From NCBI GenBank assembly GCA_942490985.1, contig CALNYW010000003.1, positions 372,001 to 436,000 on the forward strand: DNA of 64,000 nt. The letters run 5' to 3'. Below, one piece after another: positions 38,402 through 46,365 of the stretch (positions are counted from its first letter, which is position 1; every line of letters begins with the position of its first letter). This stretch comes from Thiosocius sp942490985 (GTDB lineage Bacteria > Pseudomonadota > Gammaproteobacteria > Chromatiales > Chromatiaceae). The position numbers were made by a program, and so were the translations under genes. Below the pieces are notes generated by a model. It was not told where the DNA came from and ran no database searches. It worked only from the letters and a program-made list of their open reading frames with translations.

Positions 38402-39352
38402 ATGGCAGAGCCTATCGGGCATGACAGCTTTTTGATCGACACCGGCCTGTACCGCCCCCAGCACGCGGGGTGCTACATGGTCAACGACGGCGGTGAGTTC
38501 GCTTTCATCGACACCGGCACACAACACGCTTTACCCCGATTGCTGAATACCCTGGCGGCGCAGGGTGGCCGACCGGAAGACGTGCGTTACGTCATCCCAA
38601 CCCACGTGCACCTCGATCATGCCGGCGGCGCGGGCCAGTTGATGGACGCCTGCAGCAGCGCAACCCTGGTCGTCCATCCCAAAGGCCAGCCGCACATGAT
38701 CGATCCGAGCAAACTGCAGGCCGGCGCCACCGCCGTCTATGGGGAAGCGGCCTTCGAACGCGATTTCGGTACATTACAGGCGATCGATCAGGCCCGTACG
38801 GTCGCTGCCGATGACGGCCTGACGCTCGCGCTTGGTCACCGCCAACTGCGATTCATCCACACCCCCGGGCATGCCAATCATCACGGCTGCATTTTTGACG
38901 AGGCGAGTGGTTACCTTTACACCGGCGACACCTTCGGGCTCGGATACCGCGAGCTCTACCGCGGCAACGAGCCCCTGTTGGTCGCCACAACGACGCCCGT
39001 CGCGTTCGACCCCGATGCCTGGTTCGACAGTCTCGACCGGATGCTGGCGCTAAACCCAACAGCCTGCTGCCTGACGCACTTTGGCAAGGTCGAGTCTCCG
39101 GCCAGCCTGGTCGGCCGGCTGCGCGCGAGCATCGCCCGACATCGCGATATCGCGCTCGCCGAAGAGGAACGGGACCCCGAAGGCAGAAGTGAACGGCTGT
39201 TGCAGGCGGTTGACGCAGAACTGGTGCGCGACGGCACAGAACACAGCGGGCTGCCGGCCGACCAAGTCCGCCAGCTCTTCGAATCTGACATCACCTTGAA
39301 CAGCCAGGGGCTGGAGATCTGGCTTAAGCGGCGAGCACGAAGCAGGGCATAG
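38402..39352 (+). CDS. MBL-fold metallo-hydrolase
   Basis: The 316-residue metallo-beta-lactamase-fold protein has the metal-binding motif HVHLDHAGG with H68, H70, D72 and H73, followed by HTPGHANHHGC (third histidine region), LYTGDTFGL (bridging aspartate) and a late CLTHFGKV histidine. It resembles glyoxalase II-like or quorum-quenching-like hydrolases, and the substrate cannot be told. The C-terminal third is helical. Confidence 0.85.
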   Translation: MAEPIGHDSFLIDTGLYRPQHAGCYMVNDGGEFAFIDTGTQHALPRLLNTLAAQGGRPEDVRYVIPTHVHLDHAGGAGQLMDACSSATLVVHPKGQPHMIDPSKLQAGATAVYGEAAFERDFGTLQAIDQARTVAADDGLTLALGHRQLRFIHTPGHANHHGCIFDEASGYLYTGDTFGLGYRELYRGNEPLLVATTTPVAFDPDAWFDSLDRMLALNPTACCLTHFGKVESPASLVGRLRASIARHRDIALAEEERDPEGRSERLLQAVDAELVRDGTEHSGLPADQVRQLFESDITLNSQGLEIWLKRRARSRA

Positions 39353-39362
39353 TCGATTACTT

Positions 39363-39401
39363 GGTCGAGCGTTGAGGTCGAGCGTTGAGGTCGAGCGTTG
39401 A
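39363..39401 (+). repeat. Three perfect 13-bp tandem repeats
   Basis: The unit GGTCGAGCGTTGA occurs three times head to tail (39363-39375, 39376-39388, 39389-39401) just upstream of the aroG promoter and just after the MBL-fold gene. It may be a slippage repeat or a cis-acting site. Confidence 0.9.
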
Positions 39402-39433
39402 AAGGTTCGCATGGCGTGAATCCGCCTCATCGC

Positions 39434-39439
39434 TATAAT
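39434..39439 (+). promoter_or_regulatory. -10 box of aroG promoter
   Basis: A perfect TATAAT lies 32 bases before the aroG ATG at 39471, placing transcription start near 39446. No clear -35 is visible at 17 bases. This makes the in-frame TTG at 39447 an unlikely start codon. Confidence 0.5.
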
Positions 39440-39470
39440 CGCGTCCTTGATCGCTGAAACCCATACCAAC

Positions 39471-40532
39471 ATGCAACAGACAGACGACCTCCGCATTCAA
39501 GCCATCACCGAGGTGGAACCGCCTGCGGTATTGCATGCTCGACACCCCATCACCCCGGAGGCGGCACAGACCGTTTTCGATAACCGCGAGGCCATCCACC
39601 GAATTCTGACCGGCGAGGACGACCGCCTGCTGGTCGTCGTCGGCCCCTGTTCGGTGCACGATATCGACGCCGCGATCGAATACGCCAACAAGCTCATCGC
39701 GGTGCGTGACCAGCTGGCCGATGAGCTACTGATCGTGATGCGGGTCTACTTTGAAAAACCGCGCACCACCGTCGGTTGGAAGGGCTTGATCAATGATCCG
39801 GACCTGGATGAGAGCTTTCAGATCAACAAGGGGCTCAACGTTGCTCGCGAATTGTTGCTAAAAATCAACAGCATGGGCTTGCCGGCGGGTACCGAGTTTC
39901 TCGATCTGATCAGTCCCCAGTACGTGGCAGACCTGATCAGTTGGGGCGCCATCGGCGCACGCACGACGGAGAGCCAGGGACACCGGGAGCTGGCCTCCGG
40001 GCTATCCTGCCCGGTCGGCTTCAAAAACGGCACCGACGGCACAATGCGGATCGCGGTTGACGCGATGCGCGCGGCCGAGCGCCCTCACGTATTTCTGTCG
40101 CTGACAAAAGACGGGCGCTCGGCGATCTTCAATACCCGCGGCAACCCCGACACCCACATCATTCTGCGGGGTGGCAAGCGACCAAACTACGACACCGAGT
40201 CGGTGGCCGAGGCCGTTCAGGAGATGGAGCGCGCGCATCTGCGCCCCAACCTGATGATCGACTGCAGTCATGCAAACAGCCGCAAGCAGCACGACAAGCA
40301 GATCGACGTCGGCGAGGACGTCGCGCGTCAAATCCGCCGTGGAAACCGCAACATCATCGGCGTTATGGTGGAAAGCCACCTTGTCGGTGGCCGCCAAGAC
40401 CTGGTCGATGCCGATGGCTTGATCTACGGACAGAGCATCACCGATGCCTGCCTCGCCTGGCCGAATACGGAACCGCTGCTTGAAGCTCTCGCCGAGGCGG
40501 TACGCCTGCGCCGCACCAGCGGCGCTGACTGA
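39471..40532 (+). CDS. aroG: 3-deoxy-7-phosphoheptulonate (DAHP) synthase, class I
   Basis: This enzyme condenses PEP and erythrose-4-phosphate, the first step of the shikimate pathway. The 353 residues closely follow E. coli AroG/F/H: N-terminal QTDDLRIQAITEVEPP, LLVVVGPCSVHD, RVYFEKPRTTVGWKGLINDP, GARTTESQGHRELASGLSCPVGFKNGTDG, the metal-site DCSHANSRKQ and the C-terminal YGQSITDACL. The N-terminal feedback-inhibition arm is present, so control by an aromatic amino acid is likely, but I cannot tell which one. Confidence 0.95.
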   Translation: MQQTDDLRIQAITEVEPPAVLHARHPITPEAAQTVFDNREAIHRILTGEDDRLLVVVGPCSVHDIDAAIEYANKLIAVRDQLADELLIVMRVYFEKPRTTVGWKGLINDPDLDESFQINKGLNVARELLLKINSMGLPAGTEFLDLISPQYVADLISWGAIGARTTESQGHRELASGLSCPVGFKNGTDGTMRIAVDAMRAAERPHVFLSLTKDGRSAIFNTRGNPDTHIILRGGKRPNYDTESVAEAVQEMERAHLRPNLMIDCSHANSRKQHDKQIDVGEDVARQIRRGNRNIIGVMVESHLVGGRQDLVDADGLIYGQSITDACLAWPNTEPLLEALAEAVRLRRTSGAD

Positions 40533-40544
40533 TCCCGGCAATAC

Positions 40545-40985
40545 TCAAAAATCGTCGAATCCGGCCTTGCGGAACCAGGCTCTCGCCTGGTCCTCGTCGC
40601 GCTCAACCGCCGTACCCTCGCGGTACATCATGCCGATCGTGGTCATGGCGCCCTGGAGACCCTGTTCGGCCGCTTGGGTAAACCATTCCAGGGCCTTTTC
40701 GCCGCTCTGTTCAACACACTCGCCCTGCATATACATGAAGCCCAGTCCGTGTTGCGCCAAACCAAGGCCGGCCTCTGCCGCGGATTTCATATAGCGGAAA
40801 GCCATCGGCTGGTTCTCGATCATGCCAAGCCCATTTTGCGCCATGATCGCCATTCGATACTGCGCCTCGACATTTCCTTCCTCAGCGAGCGGCGCCAAAA
40901 GCCGGGTAGCGGTTGGAAACTGTTTGGACTCGAAGGCTGCAATGCCGCTGCTCAAATCCATGTCCAATCCGGATTCTTCGACCAT
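40545..40985 (-). CDS. Sel1-repeat protein (short)
   Basis: The 146-residue protein has about three Sel1-like repeats, visible as AEEGNVEAQYRMAIMAQNG, AAEAGLGLAQHGLGFMY and AAEQGLQGAMTTIGMMY. No signal peptide is evident, so it is probably cytoplasmic. Sel1 repeats mediate protein-protein contacts; the partner is unknown. GGGGAG seven bases before the ATG supports the start. It converges on aroG with a 12-bp gap. A second Sel1 protein is encoded at 45699. Confidence 0.85.
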   Translation of the reverse strand: MVEESGLDMDLSSGIAAFESKQFPTATRLLAPLAEEGNVEAQYRMAIMAQNGLGMIENQPMAFRYMKSAAEAGLGLAQHGLGFMYMQGECVEQSGEKALEWFTQAAEQGLQGAMTTIGMMYREGTAVERDEDQARAWFRKAGFDDF

Positions 40986-41171
40986 ATTTTTACTCCCCTA
41001 AACGATCAAGGCCGCACCCAACGAACGTGCACCAAATATTGACTGCCCGCGTTATAACACCCGGTCGACGCGCGGTAACGCGGCAATGCCGCGGGAAATA
41101 CCGGCGAAATCGACAGGACAAGCGGGACCCGGGCAAGTCTAGACTCCGCCCTCTCTACTGGAGGTTGTGCG

Positions 41172-42395
41172 ATGCAAACCGCGCTTGCTGATTTCATTCG
41201 GGACACGGCTGAAGGCCAAGAGGCAGACAGCATTCTGCGCGCATGTGTCCATTGCGGGTTCTGTACGGCGACTTGCCCGACTTACCAGCTGCTCGGCGAC
41301 GAACTCGATGGTCCCCGGGGCCGCATCTACCAGATCAAGCAGGTGCTCGAAGGCCAACCCGCCACCGAGACGATCAGAGTCCACCTTGATCGCTGCCTGA
41401 CCTGTCGGTCATGCGAGACCACCTGCCCCTCCGGCGTCAATTACCACCGCCTGTTGGACATCGGCCGCGAGCACGTCGAACGCCAGGCTCCCCGCTCGTT
41501 TTTCGAACGCAGCATGCGTCGTCTAATGATCGAGGTCCTGGCCTACCGCAGCCGGTTCGGGCCGCTGCTGCGAATAGGACAGGCCATTCGCCCCCTCGTG
41601 CCATCGCGATTGCGACGAAAGATACCCGCGCCCAAGCGGATTACCCCCCTAACGCCCGTCGCCTCGGGCAATCGACGCGTGTTGGTCCTCGATGGCTGTG
41701 TGCAGCCGGCGCTCGCACCGGATATCAATCACGCCATGGAGCGTTTACTGCGGGCCCTCGGCATAACCGTCCAGCACACGCCGTCTGCCGGCTGCTGTGG
41801 CGCAGTACCGCAACACCTGAGCGACGCGGAGCGCGCCCGGCAAATGGCGCGGCGCAACATCGATGCGTGGTTGCCGTTGATCGAGGCCGGCGCCGAAGCC
41901 CTGCTGGTCAGCGCCAGCGGCTGCGGCGCCCATCTCAAAGACTACCCGCATGTCATGGCCGACGACCCGGAATATGCCGAGAAGGCACAACGGATCGCCG
42001 CGGTGGCGGTCGACCCGGTGGAGTTCCTCGCGGGCCAACCACTCGAGGAACTGGCGCTGACGGTCAGCCAGGCACGCATTGCCGTACATACACCCTGCAC
42101 ACTGCAGCATGCGTTGCAACTCAACGGCAACGTCGAACGCGTGCTTGGCTCACTCGGATATCAACTCTGCGAGGTGAGCGAGGGCCATATGTGCTGCGGC
42201 TCGGCTGGCACCTACTCAATCCTGCAAGCCGATTTGTCATCGCAACTGCGCGAACGCAAGGTCAAGGCACTGACCCTGGACCATCCCGATGTCATCGCGA
42301 CCGCCAACATCGGCTGCCTGACACATCTCGACGAGGTGGCAGGCGTGCCGGTTCGTCACTGGTTGACCATCGTGGCGGACGACCTGCGCGACTGA
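41172..42395 (+). CDS. glcF: Iron-sulfur (Fe-S) oxidoreductase subunit, GlcF-like
   Basis: The 407-residue protein has two 4Fe-4S ferredoxin motifs, C25-C28-C31-C35 and C75-C78-C81-C85, followed by two CCG-type domains (SAGCCGAVPQH and HMCCGSAGTYS) characteristic of GlcF/HdrB-like subunits. In E. coli, GlcF works with GlcD and GlcE in glycolate oxidation at the membrane. Here it stands alone; the GlcD-like flavoprotein is at 24381. A strong GGAGGT ribosome site precedes the ATG. Confidence 0.88.
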   Translation: MQTALADFIRDTAEGQEADSILRACVHCGFCTATCPTYQLLGDELDGPRGRIYQIKQVLEGQPATETIRVHLDRCLTCRSCETTCPSGVNYHRLLDIGREHVERQAPRSFFERSMRRLMIEVLAYRSRFGPLLRIGQAIRPLVPSRLRRKIPAPKRITPLTPVASGNRRVLVLDGCVQPALAPDINHAMERLLRALGITVQHTPSAGCCGAVPQHLSDAERARQMARRNIDAWLPLIEAGAEALLVSASGCGAHLKDYPHVMADDPEYAEKAQRIAAVAVDPVEFLAGQPLEELALTVSQARIAVHTPCTLQHALQLNGNVERVLGSLGYQLCEVSEGHMCCGSAGTYSILQADLSSQLRERKVKALTLDHPDVIATANIGCLTHLDEVAGVPVRHWLTIVADDLRD

Positions 42396-42535
42396 CCCGT
42401 TCACCATAAGTCGGCGTTTCTCGGGCGTACGTCAGGCCGCATGATCGGTTGGTCGAATGGCTCGCTCGCCGCAAAACCCGAGTCCTTTGAAATACCGGGT
42501 AAAGCGTCGGAAAGGCGTACGCCCGGGTATGCCGA

Positions 42536-43354
42536 TTAACCCTCGGTGACAGCCGCTTCGATCCATCCTCGCCATTGATGCAGTAAGCCCTCGTCACCCG
42601 CGGCCATCGCGATGCGCGGCTGTAACGACAATTCTGCAAGCCAAGCGCCGCCGTAGCGATCCAAGGTCCCCCCAGAACCGCCGCTTTCCCGCAAGATCAG
42701 CCGGCCGGCCGCGTAATCCCACAGCTTTTGCCCCCCATGCAGGTAGACATGACACCGGCCGCACGCAATCCAGCACCAGTCCAGTGCCACCGATCCGAAA
42801 CTCCGTTGCGAGCGATACGGGGCACCGGTGGCGAGCCTGCGGACTATTTCGGGGGGCAGCCGTTTCAGATCGACAATAGCCATTGATTCGGCGAGCCCGT
42901 TCGGCTTGGCCGGCGGATGCAACGGTTCATCGTCTAGCCAGGCCCCCACGCCGCTGAGAGCGCTGAAGCACTCGTCGCGTACGGGGTCATAGACAACCCC
43001 CGCCTCGACCTGGCCATCGACAATCAACGCAAGTGACACTGCGAAGAACGGAATACCCGCGGCGAAATTACCCGTTCCGTCGAGCGGGTCGAGACACCAA
43101 AGCCCGGCCCCCGGACTGCGCAATAGTCGCTGCTGGGTCTCCTGAGACATTTCTTCTCCGAGCAGTGCGAAGGCCGGCCAACGTCTGCCAAGCGCCGTTT
43201 GCAGCCGACGTTGCATGGCCAAATCGGCTTCGGTAATCACCGAGCCGTCACGCTTTATCGACGCGTCAACCCGCCGAAAACGGGTCATCAGCTCTTCAGT
43301 GGCCACCTGACGTACCGCTTCACGGAGTTCTACGAGCTCGGGTAAGGTCAGCAT
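42536..43354 (-). CDS. Inositol monophosphatase-family phosphatase
   Basis: The 272-residue protein of the IMPase/FBPase/CysQ superfamily shows LLGEEMSQ (metal-binding glutamates), the core motif DPLDGTGNFAAGIPFFAVSLAL with DPLDGT at 89-94, and LWDYAAGRLILRESGG (third metal site). The substrate could be inositol phosphate, fructose-1,6-bisphosphate or PAP. The DGTGNF variant instead of DGTTNF is seen in some inositol-phosphatase-like proteins. The ATG at 43354 is used; a GTG at 43360 is in frame. Confidence 0.86.
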   Translation of the reverse strand: MLTLPELVELREAVRQVATEELMTRFRRVDASIKRDGSVITEADLAMQRRLQTALGRRWPAFALLGEEMSQETQQRLLRSPGAGLWCLDPLDGTGNFAAGIPFFAVSLALIVDGQVEAGVVYDPVRDECFSALSGVGAWLDDEPLHPPAKPNGLAESMAIVDLKRLPPEIVRRLATGAPYRSQRSFGSVALDWCWIACGRCHVYLHGGQKLWDYAAGRLILRESGGSGGTLDRYGGAWLAELSLQPRIAMAAGDEGLLHQWRGWIEAAVTEG

Positions 43355-43484
43355 AACCACCAGCTTAAGGCAGCCGTTCGCCGGATGCGACAGGCCCGGT
43401 CATTTGCGGGTTAATCCGCTTGCGAACCAAGGTCCTAGCACCTAGTCTTCGGCTATCACCTCGCCGTATCAATAGGCCAGCCGG

Positions 43485-45458
43485 ATGCAAGTCGCACGCG
43501 CCAGTTCAGCGCTTTTCCTGATTTTCTTGTTGTGCCTGGCAATGACCGCAAAGGCCGAGTCGACCGCCCAGCAGCGGCAACTTTTTGTCGCCGCGGAAAA
43601 AGCGCTGGACCGGAACAACCTTAGAGAGTTTGAACGGCTGGCCGACCTACTCGAGGACTATCCCCTGCGGCCCTATCTCGACTACGCAGCGCTGACCAAA
43701 CGCCTGAGCCAGGCCAGTGAGGCCGAGGTAAGTCGTTTTCTGGAGCAAAACGCGGAGACTGTCCTGGCGAACCGGCTACGCAGCAAATGGCTTTCCAGCC
43801 TGGCCGAGCAACAACGCTGGCAGACATATTTGCGTTTTTACGAGCCCACCAAGAACATCAGTCTGCAGTGCCATCGGCTGCATGGCTTGCTGGCGACCGG
43901 CCGCCAACAGGTCGCATTGAAGGAAGTCGACGGAATCTGGCTCTACGGCAAATCCCGACCCAAGGCCTGCGATCCGGTGTTTGCCGCCTGGGAAAAGGCC
44001 GGGCTACGGACCGACGCCAAAAATTGGCAGCGCATCGAGCTGGCTATGGAAAAAGGCGAGTGGCGGCTGGCTCGCTACCTTGGCCGCGACTTCGCCACAA
44101 AAAACGATCGTGACTGGCTGGACCGGTGGATTGAGCTCTATCAAAACCCGCGTGGCATCGACAATCCACAACGCTTTGCCGACGCCCACCCCTACCGCGA
44201 AACCATACTCGCCTTTGCGATCCGTCGGCTGGCGCGATGGGATGGTCTCGACGCGATGCAACGGTGGCAGACGCTCAAGCCACGGCACGACTTCTCAGCG
44301 GCACAGATATCCCGCACCGAGCGATACATCGTCCGCAATCTGGTCCGTGTCAACGATGACAGTGCCTACGCCTTTATCCGCAGTGTCGCCCTAACGGAAC
44401 AAGACGATAAGGCGCACGAAGCGCGGATACGCGCGGCACTGTTACGCGAAGACTGGCCGCAGGTCGAACGCTGGATCGAAGCACTACCAGCGACAATGAA
44501 AGACACCGATGGATGGCGATACTGGCGGGCACGCGCCCTGGCCGGCACCGGCCGGCAGGCCGAAGCACGCGACCTTTATGCCGAGGTAGCCGGGGAGCGG
44601 AGCTACTACGGTTTTCTGGCGGCCGACAAGATCGACGCGGATTATCACCTGCTGCACGCTGACACGCCGGTCCAAACCGCGATCATGAAGCAGATCAGCG
44701 AACTCGGCGCAGTCCGCCGTGCGCGCGAGCTGTTTTTTTTGGAACGCTGGACAGACGCCCGCCGCGAATGGGTCAGCGCGATACGCGACATGACATCTGA
44801 ACAACTCAAGGCAGCTGCGAAGATTGCCGAGCAAAAGGGTTGGCACGACCGGGCCATTTTCACGCTCGCCCGCACCGGTTACTGGGATGATCTGGAACTG
44901 CGTTTCCCGCTGGAACACACCGAATTGGTCACGCGGAACGCCGCCCTCCACAACATCGACATCGCCTGGGTCTTTGCCGTCATGCGCCAAGAGAGCGCAT
45001 TTATGAAGAACGCGCGCTCGCACGCCGGCGCCATGGGCCTGATGCAGTTAATGCCCGCAACCGCACGCGCCGTGGCCCGCGACATCCTCAAACGCAAACC
45101 GCCCCGCCGTCAGGAGCTCTTCCGACCAGAGACAAACATAGCGCTCGGCAGCGCCTATCTCGGCCAGATGAAAAATGAACTGGGCAATAGCGCGGTTCTC
45201 GCCACGGCGGCTTACAACGCCGGGCCGCATCGGGTGACTCGCTGGCTGCCCGAGCGCACCCAGCCCGCTGACATCTGGATCGAACTCGTGCCATTTACCG
45301 AGACGCGTGGCTATCTGCGCCGCGTTCTCGCTTACACGGTGATCTATGAACGGCGCATGGGGTTGTCGCCAACACGCCTGAGGGACCGAATGCATCCCGT
45401 GTCACCCGAGATCAACATGATGAGCACAAACACTCGGGCATTAATTGGCGCTGGCTAA
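43485..45458 (+). CDS. slt: Soluble lytic murein transglycosylase Slt
   Basis: Slt is a periplasmic enzyme that cleaves glycan strands to 1,6-anhydro-MurNAc products. The 657-residue precursor has a signal peptide (cleavage after AKA near 24), a long superhelical U-domain and linker built from helical repeats, and a C-terminal goose-lysozyme-like SLT domain with the catalytic glutamate in MRQESAF (about E503), then GLMQLMPATARA and TAAYNAGPHRV. Length and layout match E. coli Slt70. Confidence 0.95.
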   Translation: MQVARASSALFLIFLLCLAMTAKAESTAQQRQLFVAAEKALDRNNLREFERLADLLEDYPLRPYLDYAALTKRLSQASEAEVSRFLEQNAETVLANRLRSKWLSSLAEQQRWQTYLRFYEPTKNISLQCHRLHGLLATGRQQVALKEVDGIWLYGKSRPKACDPVFAAWEKAGLRTDAKNWQRIELAMEKGEWRLARYLGRDFATKNDRDWLDRWIELYQNPRGIDNPQRFADAHPYRETILAFAIRRLARWDGLDAMQRWQTLKPRHDFSAAQISRTERYIVRNLVRVNDDSAYAFIRSVALTEQDDKAHEARIRAALLREDWPQVERWIEALPATMKDTDGWRYWRARALAGTGRQAEARDLYAEVAGERSYYGFLAADKIDADYHLLHADTPVQTAIMKQISELGAVRRARELFFLERWTDARREWVSAIRDMTSEQLKAAAKIAEQKGWHDRAIFTLARTGYWDDLELRFPLEHTELVTRNAALHNIDIAWVFAVMRQESAFMKNARSHAGAMGLMQLMPATARAVARDILKRKPPRRQELFRPETNIALGSAYLGQMKNELGNSAVLATAAYNAGPHRVTRWLPERTQPADIWIELVPFTETRGYLRRVLAYTVIYERRMGLSPTRLRDRMHPVSPEINMMSTNTRALIGAG

Positions 45459-45698
45459 CCTGCAGATTGCACCAGTCGTTCAAAGGCGGGTTGATTCGGT
45501 CTGTAGTGGGTAAGGTAGATCTCGAAATGGTCGCAGCTTATTGCCGAAGCAGTTTGTGACTCGCCTATGATCTGTCCGGGCCCTCGCTTGTCCAGGCACG
45601 CCTGGCCTTGCGCTTGCGTCGCACATCCCTGTGCAACGCCCTGCGGGCCTGCCCGGCGCGATCATCCCGGATACTGATGCAATTTGCAGGCTGAGATC

Positions 45699-46316
45699 TC
45701 AGCGGCCACCCGACAGCATTTTATCCCGGATGGCCTTGACCGCTTCCGGGTCCATTCGTTTGATCAGATGTTGCACGTAATCGTCGGCGCGTTTGCTGCC
45801 GTTTGCGTGAGCGAGGGACAACCACTGCAGCGCAGCCGCGTCGTCCTGCATCACATGCTTCCCCTCCATGAGCATTTTACCCAGGGCAAACTGCGCGGTT
45901 GGCATGCCCTGGTCCGCCGCCTTGAGATAGTAGTCCAACGCCTTCGGCATATCTTTCTCAACGCCATACTGGGCAAAGCGATACATCGTCGCGACGACGT
46001 ACTGTGCCTTTGCAGAACCCCGATCTGCCGCTTGTTGATAGAGCACTCTGGCACGATCTTCATCGACATCGACACCGGTACCATTGGCAAACATCCAAGC
46101 CAGCGTGATCAGCGCGTTTTCGTGCCCCTGACCGGCAGCACGTTCAAACCACTCGACCGCCTGCGCATGATCCAATGCGACCCCATCGCCATTGCCGTAC
46201 ATCACCCCGAGACGAAACTGGGCCTCTGCGTTGCCGGCCTTGGCCGCTTTTCGCACAGCGGCCTCGGCGCGCAGTTGGTCGGGGTTGAAACTAGCAACGA
46301 AGGCGTCGTCAGACAT
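45699..46316 (-). CDS. Sel1-repeat protein (long)
   Basis: The 205-residue cytoplasmic protein carries four to five Sel1 repeats after a short N-terminal helix: AAKAGNAEAQFRLGVMYGNG, AAGQGHENALITLAWMFANG, AADRGSAKAQYVVATMYRF and AADQGMPTAQFALGKMLMEG. It lies about 50 bp downstream of the cyclase-like gene on the same strand and may be in one transcript with it and the Rsd-like gene. The function is unknown. Confidence 0.88.
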   Translation of the reverse strand: MSDDAFVASFNPDQLRAEAAVRKAAKAGNAEAQFRLGVMYGNGDGVALDHAQAVEWFERAAGQGHENALITLAWMFANGTGVDVDEDRARVLYQQAADRGSAKAQYVVATMYRFAQYGVEKDMPKALDYYLKAADQGMPTAQFALGKMLMEGKHVMQDDAAALQWLSLAHANGSKRADDYVQHLIKRMDPEAVKAIRDKMLSGGR

Positions 46317-46365
46317 GGCTCAATCTCTGAGTTTGTAGTTTGAATGTTAAGGGGGCGTCGCCGCG

